DNA of 64,000 nt from Rotaria macrura (lineage: Eukaryota > Rotifera > Eurotatoria > Philodinida > Philodinidae). A program made the position numbers and the translations under genes. Shown piece after piece: positions 11,956 through 26,200 of the stretch (position 1 is the stretch's first letter; each line of letters begins with the position of its first letter). The stretch is from positions 62,001 to 126,000 of the forward strand of contig OENT01000225.1 in the NCBI GenBank assembly GCA_900239685.1. Direction: 5' to 3'. The notes beneath the pieces are model-generated. The model did not search any database, was not told the DNA's origin, and saw only the letters and a program-made list of their open reading frames with translations.

Positions 11956-14900
11956 ATGGCTAACTATGGTGGTAATTCCCGTTACATAAGACCTTTACTG
12001 AGCGAATATACTGGTTCAAGGTAATGAACTTTTACATTGTCTATGTTTTCTATCCAATTTTAAGTAGATTTAACCCTCAACAAAATCGAAACATTCCACG
12101 ACATAATTTCAATGATCAGAAGTAGATCAATTTTTAACAAATAAATAAAGCCTATTTCTTTCCATGTTAGACCTCAACTAAACAAACTGATGAATCTTTC
12201 ACAACAACAATCACATTCAATGAATTCAACTAAACAACATAATGAAACAAAAATGTACAATATTGAAATACGTAGTCTATTGAAAACTTTGTACTAAAAA
12301 CTTGATATTTTAAGATTAATACCGCCGAATTCGAATTCACCCGCCCTCACAAATCAAACTCTGGCAAATACTACAAACAATACAATCGATTTAACGTAAG
12401 CATTAACAATATATTTGATAATACACATTTCATCATATCTTTTGTGTTTAGTACCAATTCACCACAACAAATTTCATCGATAGAAACTAAGCCTATTGAA
12501 GAAACAAGGTGTCCTTCTTTAGAACCATCGACTCGTCCTATAGATAATAAATCAATAATGAAATCCGATACCAAGCGCTCTGATGAACAACAACAACAGT
12601 CAGTTAGTAAATTTGGACAAAAGCGAACACGAACTGAATTGGATACTCAACAACAATCGACTATATTTGAATCAACAAGTTCATTATCACAACAGCAAAT
12701 CAATGAAAGAAAGACGACACAAGGTGGACGTTGTCGTTTATTTATTGGTAATGTACCCTCGGATTTGACACAAGATGAATTTCAATCGTTATTCGGTAAA
12801 TACGGTGAACTTGTTGAGTATTTTGTTAATCCATCGCGTGGTTTTGGTTTCATTAAACTTGTATGTACCATGCTCATTTGCTAACATTCGCAAAGAAAAT
12901 GTTCGCATTGTATTTAGAGTGCACGTCAATTAGCTGAACAAGCTAAATATGAACTTGATGGTTATGTTTTACGTGGCAAACAACTTCGCATTCGTTTTGC
13001 TAGCCAAGGTGCAACACTAAAAGTTAAAAATCTGTCACCAAATGTATCGAATGAATTGCTTAAGGAAGCATTTGAAAGCAATTTTGGTGGCGTAGAACGT
13101 GCTGTTGTCGTCGTTGATGATCGAGGCAAATCAACTGGTGAAGGAATAATTGAATTTGAAAAAAAACCATCAGCACAAAAATGCCTTAATGATTGTACTG
13201 AACGTTGTTTCTTTATAACTAGGTAAAATAGTTCAAACTTAAAAATAATCACATCTTTTATTCAAATGCGTACGACATTATCTCATTTTTTGAATATTTA
13301 TGAATTCAAATGACGATGTGCCGAAGAAATATGATTTCCTCCGAGAGAAACAAAAACATGATTTTTGAAATGTAAAATATTCTGTTTCCTATCGATTCAT
13401 AATATATTACACTTTGTTTTTCAATTTAAATTGTCATCACCTATTTTGAATTATAAATAATGATAGAATTTTCTAGTCTGACAATTACTATATAAACATG
13501 TAGAAACCGATTGAAGTTATATCTAAATACAAATTAATTCAATATTTTTATTTCAAGTGAATTAAGACCTGTCATTGTTGAACCTTGGGATATCAAAGAT
13601 GAAGAAGATGGTCTACCGGAAAAATCTTTAGTTCGTAATTCGGCATATGTAAAGTGAGTTGTTCAACAAATCAATTAACTATTTATTTGTAAAAAATTGT
13701 TTCATTGACATTTAGAGAACGAGAAATAAAACCACGGTTTGCAGAATTAAATACTATTGAACATACGGTTGGTCTTAGATGGAAAGAATTAGAATTACAA
13801 GAAAAACAATTATTAGAAGAAGTTAAACGACGTATGCAATTTGCTACTGAACAAGTTAAAATTGAAATCGATCAAATGTACTTAGAACATCAATCACAAG
13901 TATTAAGAGAAGGTAGGATCAAATCAGTGCTCATAAAACATGTCATGCATGATTTCTTTCTTTCTTCTTCACTGATTAATATATCAATAGAAAAGATGTG
14001 CACAAAATACATGTAGTTATATGGATAATATTTTGTATCGTTGCACGTCTTGTATCGAATGAAATCACACGAATGTTTTTAATGTTCGCTCGATGATTGA
14101 TATCGATGTAAAATCTTCGATTATTGAATCCATTGACAACATACGAAATCAGAAAAATACCAGACTAATCTTGTTCGTAGTAGTCAAAATTTGATGTTCT
14201 GAATTGATAACTGCTCTCGCTGTAATGTTGTACTTCTGAACATAATTCGTAATACAGAAATTGATCGAAAATTTCTATTGTTCATGATTAAGACATATAT
14301 ATATATGAGAAAACATAAGTAATCAATTTTTCATATCTTTTTTCCTAATAACCGACGCTGTCGAATGTGATAATTTCTGTCTCTACTCCCATTTTGTTTT
14401 AATCATGTGTCATACATGCGAGAGTTCAATATTTTAGGACACGAAACTATTTGATTTTACTGAAACAATTTGAGCATAGCTCGTAATCTTTCGTGACATT
14501 TACCATCAACAAATATTTGATTATGTCAGACAAAGTATTAGAATAATCAAATTCACATGTTAGTTTTTGATAATTTTTATTAAATATTTTCTCGGATTAA
14601 TATTCAAATATTGACTCATAATAAATTAAGCATACGTGTTCGGAGTAAAGATTTCTTGCCAGCAGTAGAACTAGAATATCGATCAACATATTTAAATCGA
14701 TGACAGAATTATGACATCAAGAAATTTTGAATCTTAATAAGATTATCTTTTTCTTTATGAGATATCATTTGAATAATTAGTCATTGAATTCTTATATTAT
14801 TCATAGGACTCTATTCTATGTTGATAAATAAATCTTTCGAACAGATATGCACACATTTTAAATTCCCAAAAATGTCTTGAAAGATTCGTGTCTATGAATT

Positions 14901-15720
14901 TCGAGTGATGATTATTTTACTAAACATTGAAAAACATGAATTTTGTCAAATTGATAGATCTTATCATTGTATGAAAGTTTTAACTATCTATAGTATGGGT
15001 TGCCAAGTAGATATTGATTTCAATTATCATATTTCATCTTCACATTCTCATACTGAATAACTCTGTCAACGCCTATGAAGATTTCTTTTTAAGTGTCAAC
15101 AGTAATATATCGTTCTCTCACATGAACTAATACAGTAATTTCATAGCTGGTATGAAATCAAAACAAAACTACACATAACCTTTATGACAGTCACTTTTCT
15201 GAGATTTTAAGAAAATATTTCATAATTGAAGAAAGAACATTTCTTTCGAACATTAGTCATTGATTATATTCGCCAGAATTCTTGGAAAAAATTAATCTAC
15301 GTAAAAGAAAAATAAGAAATAAGTAAGTGTCTTATATTGTTTCTAGAATTATTACATCGTCAAGAAGAACTTCGTCGAATAGACGAACTTCGATCACAGG
15401 AAATAAGTCGTCGTAATATGTTACCAATGCATCCTAAGGATGCCTATCCTAATTCGTTTAACATATCGTCTAGTTCTGTAAGTAATCCATTTCATCAAAA
15501 TCAAACAGCAACAAATGCATTACACTATAATGATTTTCAATCGATGCCGTATTCACAATCAAACACACTTAATCAACAAACATCATCTGTAGCAGCTAAT
15601 ATCAATGCTGCATATACAACAAATCAAGCAGCACGTGGTTATGGATTACCCAATACCCTTATGAGTACGAAAGATTTTACTCAACAACAAGGATTTGATA
15701 GAAAACGACCGAGATATTAG
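11956..15720 (+). CDS. DBHS-family RNA-binding protein (NONO/SFPQ/PSPC1-like)
   Basis: Nine exons (11956-12020, 12068-12121, 12171-12254, 12315-12395, 12452-12860, 12918-13222, 13558-13653, 13716-13912, 15347-15720) keep frame and give about 554 residues. After a Gln/Asn/Ser-rich N-terminus come RRM1 (RNP2 [12 protein letters not shown]1 SRGFGFIKL), RRM2 ([10 protein letters not shown] ... [11 protein letters not shown]), the NOPS segment (LRPVIVEPW) and a long Glu/Arg coiled coil ([33 protein letters not shown]). This order is diagnostic of DBHS proteins, which dimerise through NOPS and coiled coil and act in nuclear RNA retention, transcription and splicing (Drosophila NonA). The C-terminus is Gln/Asn-rich and ends in a basic DRKRPRY. 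The start is chosen at the first ATG, 4 nt after an acceptor-like tttcttag. Exon 2 could start 3 nt earlier (12065). A 1434-nt intron splits the coiled coil. The three vertebrate paralogues cannot be told apart here. Confidence 0.93.
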
Positions 15721-18700
15721 ACATTTGCATATTTGTCTTTGCCAACGCATGTCATCTACTTTTAAAATCTTCCATCAGATTAACTTGTTAGTGAGCAAGA
15801 AAATTTTCGATTTTACATGTGCACCTTATTACTGTGTACTTGTACATCATACAAATCAATGATGTATATGCGTGTCTGCTTGTTTTATGTTCAGCTTCTG
15901 ATTTGTATTATAATCACAAAGAGATTTATACCGAAAACAAAAAATTTAAGAAAAGAATTAACCATTCGTAATATTCTTTACTTTTAACATAGATAAACCG
16001 TAGACTTATGTTCGAATTTTATTGTTATAATAATTGTGATAAAAAAGAAATTTTCCTCGTTTTCGCTCGATTGAATATTTGAATTAGAAAAATAATTTGT
16101 TTCTCTAGTTAAAAGTGAAAGTTTGAACATGCTAGAGACTATATTCTACTTTCTTTTTATACGCTCAGTAATTTTTACTATTTATCAGATTATATTGATC
16201 ATTTTTAAGCTACTGATATAGAAACTGTTCGATTTAATTCGTATTCGATTGCAAGACTAATATCGTACATTATCATGAAGAAATGATTTCTTTTTCTGTT
16301 CAGTTTCTAAAATATTTTCGTAATCCTCGTGTCCTATTCATTGTAAAGTTCCTTTGCGTAACGAAATCATTAACAATTATTATACCTATTCATGCCTGTG
16401 ATTAACGAGTTGAATTATGTCGATATTTTCAGAAGTCTAGCATCATTGTTGCATATTGAAAAGTATGTAAACTAGGCTTCTTCTGATTTACTTACATACG
16501 GCAAAATAGAAACTGTAGCATGATGATAATTAATTGTTGAGTAGTAGAAATGTCTTTATCTGTAATCGCAAGTATTCGATTTTTTTTCGATGATACCAAA
16601 AAGAGTATTGATTTGTCCGAAATTTATATACATTGGATTGTTAAAAACTATTGATAGATTTTTAGAACATTTTCTAACCCTCAATAGTCACAGTAATGCG
16701 CTTCTCAATGAGATACACAGTTATTTTGTGAAATTAATTAGGTTTCAAATGTTATGATTTACTTGTTTCTGTTTCAATACTTTACAAGAGTTATCACCGT
16801 TTGTTAATGATAACTTTGTTCGCATGCATTCCTAGTTCAAATAAGTTTGTTGAATTTATTGTTCAAGAAATATTCGTTCCACATAGATACAAGTAGTGAT
16901 GCGTGCCAGAGACAGAAAATCAACTCGGAAATGTCTATTCGGTTTCACTTACAAATCGTAGCACTGAGTGCTATTTTCAAATATTTTTAGCATTGTGTGT
17001 CGTTCTAACACCTTGCAGCAGTACCACCATCGAGTGGCAGTTCATCGCTGCTAGATAAATTATCGTACAAAGAAGTTTGACCTCTTTATTAGCTCAATCG
17101 AAAGTACATCACTATCTTGCAGTTTCGTACTGATAGAATCCACGGGGTGAAAACTGTAATTTCGTGGCTTTTGAAATGCCGTGTGCATACTATAACGTTC
17201 AGACCAATTCTGTGGAACCCAAATTCAAGAGAACAGTTCCCACAGTGATTCATATTTTTGAAAACTTTGGAGAAAATCATTGGGATCCTACGAAATTGAA
17301 AGGAAAAACTGCAGAAACCTAAAAGATCTCAGTTCTAACTGGAAATCATGTCAAAAAATAACCCATAGTTTCAAAAATCCCTGTTATTGGTACTAAAAAT
17401 TTTGCAATAACCGAAAGATCTCAGGAAATGCAGGTGCATGTGGAATAGAAGTCCAGTTTGAAAAATAGACAAGATAGTTCTTTTCCTAGGTTAGAATATT
17501 TAGATGCACCCATGTTCAATCTCTTTTTTTGTTATGAAATTGCTTTTTCTAGTTGAATCTATTTTTGTATTATGATTATTCTTTGCGAAATTCACTAGGA
17601 AGAAAAAGAAAAGAATACCGTCCATCGAGATAAATGAAGCTTATTATGGCTTCGCAAACGCCGTATGAGTAAAGATGCGATCTCTTGTTACGTATGAGTC
17701 GAATAGAATCGAGATTTTTCTATTCGTTCCGGTGTCTCATACTTAATATGTTTCTAAATGAGTGGATTTACGAAAATTCTAACAGTAGTCTCTTTGCTAT
17801 ATCGAATGCTTCTTTTATTGAATTGATGTATGGTTAACTGATGGATTTCTTTTTATCTTGAAATATAACGAATATTTTCATTCTGTAATCTATCTCTTCG
17901 TATATCTACCTCTAGCAAATGTTTGATAAGGGTCATTATAGATGGTCAATATTGATTCTCATCAGAATCAATGTTCAACAATAGAAACATGAAGATAAAT
18001 CGATAGAATTTTCATTGTTGATCGTTTTCCTTTTCTAAACTCGACTAAAATCAACACGTTTTTAAGTAACATAGAGTTTCACTGATAGTTAATTTGTTTT
18101 TCTAAATTCATCTTATACCAAAGCAGTTCGAAAACATATTTTAAATGAAGACTCTATTTCAATCAAATCATAAATAACGGAGGATACTAGAGATTGTAAA
18201 CAATCCCATGCTTTACTATACTTCTAGAATTAGAACTATGGAGAAACGAATGAGTAGCACCGCTCATATCATGTTTATGTATATAATATAGTCGTTAATT
18301 ATCTGCGCTTGTACGAATCACGATTCAATACATTTCATCTCAATATATTTGAATTAAACTATTAAATATATATATATATTTGCTTCCATTAAAAAATATT
18401 CCCATGAAATCTATAGTGTAAACAACATTTCAATATAACTGAATATCATCGATTATTTATCTTCGTCTCATTTATTTTCAAACTAGAGAAAATGTTCTTT
18501 TGAACGATTCTCTGCTACACAGCATGTTCACTTCCTTCTAATCAATGGTTACACTTGTTCATCTCACCACAGGATATTTGAAAGAAACAACAGGCATTGA
18601 TCGATCGGAAGTATAAAGTTATTTGTCATGTTAGACGAAATATAGAGAAAAATCTCAACGACAACAAGTGCTATTTAAAGTATCCACTCAACATGAAATC

Positions 18701-18954
18701 ATCTTTATCCCTTGAACAATTATATAATATGTATTCACCTTTCGTTTCAATCGAATAAACAAGAATGTGTCAAATAATACAGTAGGAGTGTATGTGCATG
18801 ATGAAATCAATGTTCATTTTTACATCGATATGGAATATCAATTTTTCTTTCTCTTTCTATATAAGACTCATTTATTTCTTTGGATAAACAAAAACAAAAA
18901 TATTTAAAAAAAAAAATTATATAATATATCTTTCGTTTCGTTTTCGTTCGATTT
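15721..18954. other. AT-rich intergenic stretch, no supported gene
   Basis: The region between the DBHS stop and the cyclin stop has no ORF above about 63 codons and no recognisable motif. A patch at about 16,890-17,430 is less AT-rich than its surroundings, yet all frames are broken by stops. It may hold 3' UTR and decayed sequence. Confidence 0.5.
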
Positions 18955-19949
18955 TCATTTAACTTTTGTACGTTGTTGTGAACTTGTATCGATTGGTACT
19001 AAACAACGACGTGTCGCCGATGGTTTTATATTTTGTAGACACGATTGAAATAATTGTTCAATCATATATTGTGTATGACTAAGTTCGATTGGATTACACT
19101 GAATAAGTTTTGATATTTGTTCATCGATTTGATGAATATTTTTTAATGAAAGACCTTTTATAGCTGCTTTTATACATGCACATGCGAGAAGACTCGGACG
19201 AATTGTTAGTGTATTTAATTCTAATCGAAAAGAAAAATCTTATTAGAATATTAATTTGATGAAAAGAAAAAAAAAGAAATCTTAAATCTTTACCACATAT
19301 AGCTATCGATAGAAGTATATGAACATGTAAACGAATTTGACATCGATTTTCTAATGGTAGAAAAGATTTCAATAATAATTGTACATAATCATGTGATACA
19401 AAATAAGCTAAATCCCAATCCAGTGTATTCAAAATCATTTGTTCAACATTCTAAATACAATAAGAAATATGATTTTATCAAGGAAAAAAGAAGAACTTTG
19501 ATTTACAAATATTTCTTCATCACTGTAATTTTCATTAGAAAATATATATGTTAATTGTTCGTTTTCATTATTAATTAAAATATTTGTACGTATCTTTTTA
19601 GCAATATTATAACATGATAGAGCTATTAATTTATAGTATCGATCGTTGGTTATAACTGATGAAGTTTTAGAAATAAAATGATCGAATATAGTCATTGTCA
19701 ATGCAAATATATCATCTGATATATGTTCATCGTCGATGAGCTAATTAAAATTAAACATTACATAATTGATTTCGACATTAAAGAAAAATAGCAAACTTTA
19801 TTCAAACAATCGGCAATAAGACGTCGTTGTGGATGAGATTTTATAGAGATTTTGATATGAGAAGATTTTTCAATTATCAGCATTGTTTCAAGTTGTTGCT
19901 TTTCCATCGTTATGAAAGAAATATTCTCAGCTGACTGCTGTGTAATCAT
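18955..19949 (-). CDS. divergent D-type cyclin
   Basis: Four exons (19949-19797, 19740-19507, 19450-19294, 19220-18955) give 269 residues, close to vertebrate D cyclins. The cyclin box N-lobe reads HPQRRLIADCLNK, DDIFALTMTIFDHFIS, then YYKLIALSCYNIAKKIR; next come VEQMILNTLDWDLAYFVSHD and the C-lobe helices (IRPSLLACACIKAAIKGLSL). This follows the D-type order closely, including the LNTLDWDLA..S.HD segment. D cyclins bind CDK4/6 and promote G1/S by phosphorylating Rb. The LxCxE Rb-docking motif usual near the N-terminus is not seen. The first intron uses an unusual GTTTGC donor, chosen because it is in phase and restores the alignment. The start may be this ATG or the downstream one beginning MEKQQLE; an acceptor-like ttacacag lies between them. 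Confidence 0.82.
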
Positions 19950-22900
19950 TGACAAGAAGGAACAAAAAAGAAAATTTAACTATGAATTCGATTGGATTGC
20001 TGTTTGCTAAGGAGAGAAAAAGACATGGAGAGAGAGAGAGAGGGGTAGAAGAAGAAAGATAAGAAAAGCCGATATTGAAATTATAATTAGTACTTGTCGA
20101 TGACACACGACGTTGTACGCGTGTCTAGAGTCCAATAATAGGGTCGAGAACAGCATGTGTGAAGAGAGCGGCAGCAAATTAGTTAAGAAAATAAATTAAA
20201 TTATTTCTTGAATCCTAGCTTTCTGTTTTATTATATTAAAATTCAGTTGTTGTTTAATGATATAGCTAAAGTTAGCTCATTATTTATATAGATGGGATAG
20301 TATAGGGAGCTATTCAACTACGTAGACTTGTTTGTGTATTAAGATCTAATCGATTGAATTATAATCATGATACACAATTGGATGTCTACGAAAATTTTCT
20401 ATCTATCATCGAGCCAACGAAACATGATGATATACTTTTAGTCCTTGTTGTTCCAACAATGATGAACACGGAATATTAGCTTTGTCGATCACATGGATTC
20501 AGAAGCAGTACACAGAGTCATTCTAATATACGTTAACAAAATCTTTATTTCTCACTAGAGAACCCTAAATATGGAATAGGATACAAGATCAAATCGTGAT
20601 TTCATAAATACCCTCAAGAATATGATTACCTACAATCTATTGAGTTTTGAACACGTCCTGAGGGATTTCTGTAAATAGCAATATTTCTACTAAAGTCATG
20701 ATTTTTTTCTAGTATTTCTTACGACCTACGTGAAATGACCCATAAGCAGATGGAGCTAATGAATGTGAATATGAAAAAAAAAGATCTCGTAAACGAAGAA
20801 TATTTCAATTTGTCTATGAATCAGGTTTTTAATCAAAACTAATCTGTACCAGTCTTTTTCATATCTTAACAAACTTTATCTCATGATACGCATGTTTTTT
20901 GAAATATTTTAAATTAAGAAACAAAACCAATTCTCTTACGAATGAAATCATCATGAGATTATTCATAAGTAAGATGTATTCATTCTTGCGTGTTACATAC
21001 AAACGTATTCAGCATAATTTTCTCACACGAAATGAAGTGTAATGACACGTCTTAAAGAGTGAACCGTATATGAGTGTGCTTATAGCTATTACTTATTTAT
21101 TTCAATCGAATAACTGCCAGATGATGTAAGATTAACATTAGATGTCGGTATCGTAGAGAAAGAATTTATTGAATCGTGACAAAGTATTAAATGTTGTGGA
21201 ACCAGTTTTTTTGTTTTGAAAAAACAAGAAAAGAAGATTGTGTGAAAAGATGCGCTGATCGATCAATTAAACCATTAGTGTTTGGGATCGATTTTCACCT
21301 AGCATGTGTGTTTTGATGACATGATATGACATTGACATGCTAAAAAAAAGCGAAATTTTGCTTCGTGCGTTTTTTACTATCACCGTATGTGAAAATGATT
21401 ATTTGATAAGACTTAATAATGTATGGCGTCATCGAAATAGAATTAAAAAATGCAAAAAGCAACAACATGTGTTACTTCTTAACATTGATAAATGAGCATT
21501 CGTATACGTAAGACAATACGATGTGATTCAATTCGGTTCGTTAATTTTCAAAACATACGTACGCATGTCTTGTTAGATAGAAATGAGGGAATGAACTATA
21601 AATGACTTTTAAGTTTTTTTTTTTTTGTTTTTGACATCAAACATGAACAGAAGCATGATACTAATGTTTTAGTCATTCAAATGAGAAAAATTGAACATGT
21701 TTATTCTTCAACTTAAATCAAACGTTTTCTTTATTATCAATTTTCAAGTATTTCTGTTTTTTTGTTTTGTTTTGAAAGATAAAATTTATCTCTGCTTGTT
21801 GATAGAAAAGCTTATTCGTGTATGAGAAGGAAAAAAAAGGAATGTCTTAAGAAACGAAACGTTCATTTAACTCCAACGGTGATAATCACTTATAGCAAGA
21901 AAATGAGAAGTAGCAATTATCAAGTTTAACATCTCTTACGTCAAAATTTGACCCATTTTTTTTTCTGATAGACAGACATGAAGAGTGTGTGCATAGTGGA
22001 AGAATATTTATCGACCGCCCGTTGTGAACACACACATACAACTATAACGGATATGCAATTTTGATTTTGAAATGCATCTGTTTCTTTTTATTATTGCATC
22101 GTTTTTTCTCCTTTTTATTCAATAAGCTAATTTAAATTTATTTGTTTATAATCAAACAGCAAGTGAGAATAAATTGCATCATTGCAACACTTCAAATATG
22201 TTTACGACAGATATATTTTTTTTTACTTGTCGAATGTGCGTATAAAGCTATTATTTCTGCCATTATTACCCTCACTCAGATTGAGTCAATCAACAATCAA
22301 TGATATTCATTTTTGAGTAGTCATACAACTGTTCCGTCTCGATGTCTGATTGAATATTCGATGTAAAAAGTGATAGTAAATTTTCTCTTGTTCTATCGAT
22401 GTTAATCAAGATGGAGAATAAAAACAATTTCAATCGTTATACGTCTCATAATTTACTTTAAAATATCATATTTATTTCCAAGTTCAATGTTAAAATGACC
22501 TAGTAAGCATTTCAAGTGTAATCTCTATTAGACAAAATGAAAAAGCAATGATGCCGAAAAACAGAATTTAGTGTATTCTGCATTATTTTTTCCTCATGGG
22601 GAAATTTTCTAGGTATTAAATCGCTTTTCAACCGACACGATATTCCTTTGATAAATTATAGACAATTCTGAACTAGTCGATTTTTCGAGGGTTCCCATTG
22701 TTGAATTGTTAATTTCCTATTGAAGGAAAAATGCCATTTTATGTACTTGGTATGTCATTATAAATTCTAAACGTCGAATTGAAACTATGAATAAATGAAG
22801 TTGTGCACACGATGCCAACTAATCGAACACGTTTCTCGGGTATTTCATTAATGATCGTATGAATCTATATTCGAGAATTTCATATGTTCAATAATGCAGA

Positions 22901-23226
22901 ATAGATATATCGAAAAAAGGTCAAGCAATTGTGTAGTTTGGTGTACGAAGAAACTTTTCCATTGAATTTTAGGGTTTTCTATTACTTGCATGATTTCGAT
23001 TGGAAAATATTTTTTAACATTGGGAACTATTTCACTATCATCATTGTCATACCTTGTCTATGAATCTGATTCATAGAACGAGTCAACTTTTCTATTTACA
23101 AATAGATATATATATATACGTATTGTATGTAACCAACAGAATGAATGATCAAGGGTTTATATGAAAGAAAGCAAAAGAAAATCTATTTGAACATATAACG
23201 TTCTGTGTCATTTCAGTATGTAATAA
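19950..23226. other. upstream region of cyclin and RRP6 genes, one orphan open stretch
   Basis: Just upstream of the cyclin, 20,020-20,070 is a purine-rich tract on the plus strand, thus pyrimidine-rich on the cyclin's sense strand. At 20306-20479 (+) a 57-codon frame follows a tatag acceptor-like site and reads like protein (AIQLRRLVCVLRSNRLN, then PTKHDDILLVLVVP) before TAG 20477-20479; it could be an orphan exon or pseudogene fragment. The rest to 23,210 shows no gene. Confidence 0.4.
23211..23226 (+). promoter_or_regulatory. acceptor-like site and start-stop element before the RRP6 start
   Basis: The sequence tttcag ends at 23216 and is followed by T, then ATG-TAA (23218-23223), then AAATG with the true start at 23227. 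If this leader is in the mRNA, the minimal ATG-TAA start-stop would sit 3 nt before the coding start and could stall or divert initiating ribosomes. Confidence 0.45.
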
Positions 23227-26200
23227 ATGTCTTCTACAAAATCAACGAATTTCTTTGAAGCATATCATAGTGTTGATGAATTCAAACAAGTAAATCAAAA
23301 TAGAATCGAACAAGAGAATTTTTCATTGTTTAACAAAAAAAAATTGACTTTGTCATTTAGACAATATGTACGAAAGTTATCGATGTTATTCGAACATCGA
23401 ATCGATTAGCAATAGAAAATTATGATCAACTAATGACAATAGATTCTTGTCATGATAAAATTCAACAATTAGGCGAACGTATTTTAAATCGGTATTCAAT
23501 ATGATATAAATTATTCACAAGCTAATATTGATTTCCTTTAGAATTTATCAAATAAAATCTCGGATTCAATCATCGCAATGGGATCATTTAGATATGGATG
23601 AAAAACTTGAACAGTTGATTGATATTAATGATACTTTATTTGAAAAGATTGTAAGAAAAGATTTAGTTTTCCATCTTTTAATTCAAATATTCTTAGGCAT
23701 CGGCTCTGGATGAAGCTGATGGCATTACAAAATCACCTGTATCAACAGTTGTAGTAAATAAATGACTCGAAAATTAACAACACAAACAAAAAAAAATTTT
23801 GATTCTATCGATATTTTAGCGACAAGTTTTTATCAAGCCACAATTAAAATTTAAACATAAGATTGATAATAGTACAATAAGACCATTTATTTCAAAAATT
23901 CGTATGAAACCCAATGCACTGACACCCTTACCGAGTAGGTCTACGTTTTCAATTCTTTTTATATACATAACTAAACAAATGATATTGATTAGCAATCATG
24001 ATGCAATTGAATTTCGAACCTATTGATCTTGATCTATTAGAAAAACATCCAGAAATGTTAGTATTTATTTTGTTGTCTGGATCGAATAAAGTTCGAACGA
24101 ATGTCATCTTTCCCATCATAGATTAGACCATCCGTATATAAATGAACTTGAAGCATTTCAACCAGATGAAAATCAATTGAAGACAGTCGAACCTCAAGTG
24201 AGAATAAATATTGATTTGTAGATAAATACGATTGAAACTTCATTTAGTATCCTAAATCAATTGAAGAAACAACTTGTTTATTCGTTGATACTATTGAAAA
24301 ATTAAAAACAATGATGGATCATATTGAAATACAAAGCGAATTAGCAGTCGATTTAGAAGTATGCGATGTTTTGCTTGAAAATATTACATAACCTTTTTAC
24401 AATTCTAGCATCATTCTTATCGATCCTATCAAGGCTTTACATGTCTAATGCAAATATCATCACGTACGCAAGATTTCTTGATCGATACACTCACACTTCG
24501 TGATGAATTATCAATTCTAAACGAAGTCTTTACAAATCCAAAAGTTCTTAAAGTAAATTTAATCTATTAAAATGTAAAACAAAACAGAACTCATTTAAAT
24601 TGTCAAGGTATTTCATGGTGCTGATTGGGACATTGAATGGTTACAAAAAGATTTTGGTATTTACGTTGTCAATATGTTTGATACACATCAAGCAGCCAAA
24701 GAACGTAACCTACCAACATTATCACTTGCTTATCTTTTAAAAACATATTGTAATATCGATGCTAGTAAACAATTTCAATTAGCTGACTGGAGAATTCGGT
24801 AAATTGAATGATTATATTCATATAATAAATTGTCTTTCTCTCCTTATGTAGACCTTTACCAAATGAATATTGTCGTTATGCACGTGAAGATACACATTAT
24901 CTTTTATATATTTATGATCGTTTACGAAATCAATTGATTACTACGAACGAACACAATGGTGAACTTCTTCGTTTAGTTTATGCGAAATCGAAAATAGTTT
25001 GTCAAAAAGTAATTTACATGTTTGATTGAAATACATATGTAATTACAGTTGTAAATGATATTTTTTATCCGACATGAATATTTGAGAATTCAATGAGTAA
25101 ATTAATGATGACATATAACTGAAAACATGTCAGATTGAATTAGTTGAATATCTTTTTGTTTTGGTCTGTAGACAACATAACGATGAAAAAGCTTAACTTC
25201 ATAAATACTAGTACTGCTATAGTTTGAAGTCATGAAAGAAACAATTGAATTAATTTGATGACAATCTTGAAGATTTGAAAAAAAAAGAAGAACTAAAAAA
25301 TTTTACAAGATGAATATTTTTCTTGTTAATGAAAAACTGTCATTGTAACTTGTAGCTGAGTATGCATTTTCTTTTGGTACGTAAAAATTAAAGTTGACAA
25401 TGAAAACATATGATAAGTTGTGACAGATTCGTTTCAGTAGACTATTCATCATTCTTCATTTCTTGAGTTTTATGTTGAAAGAAAAACAGATGCCAACGTC
25501 GTATAGATGTTTGAAAAACAAGCTTCCACTTTGTCAAGGGTATATGAGTGGTTCAAATGAAATAAGTAAACAGATGGCGAACGTCTGTATCCTATGTTTG
25601 AAGAAAACAAAAAAACAGCCAAAGTCATGTATTTGAAATGACTAATTATATTATGCTTGTTTAGCTATACAAAAAGCCAATATTCGATGAGAATGCATAT
25701 AGAAATCTACATTCCAAATCTCATAAATCAATATTGGATGGTAGTCAATTAGCTGCACTTAAATTACTTTATGCTTGGCGTGATAAAGTAGCACGAGAGG
25801 AAGATGAATCAGCAAGGTGTGTAATACTGATTATTGAGTTTATCTAATAAAGCATACATCAAAATATATAATTTTCTTTGTAGTTATGTTTTACCTGATT
25901 TAATGTTAATTAAATTAGCTGAATTACTACCAAAGTAAGTTGTCTTTGTTAGTGTTGTTGTTGTGTCTAAATAAATATCTGTTTGTGTTTGTTTTCATCG
26001 ATAAAGAGATATTCAAGGCATTCGAGGGTGTTGTAAACTAGTTCCAGAATTAGTCGAAAAGAATTCAGAAGAAATTCATCGATTATTAATAGAAGCTATT
26101 GAAAAGCCATTATCGGTATATATGTTTTTTTCTTTATGTGCACAATTTTTATTCTGAGTGCTTTTTAGGAATTCAATAATGAAGAATCGAATTCAGATCA

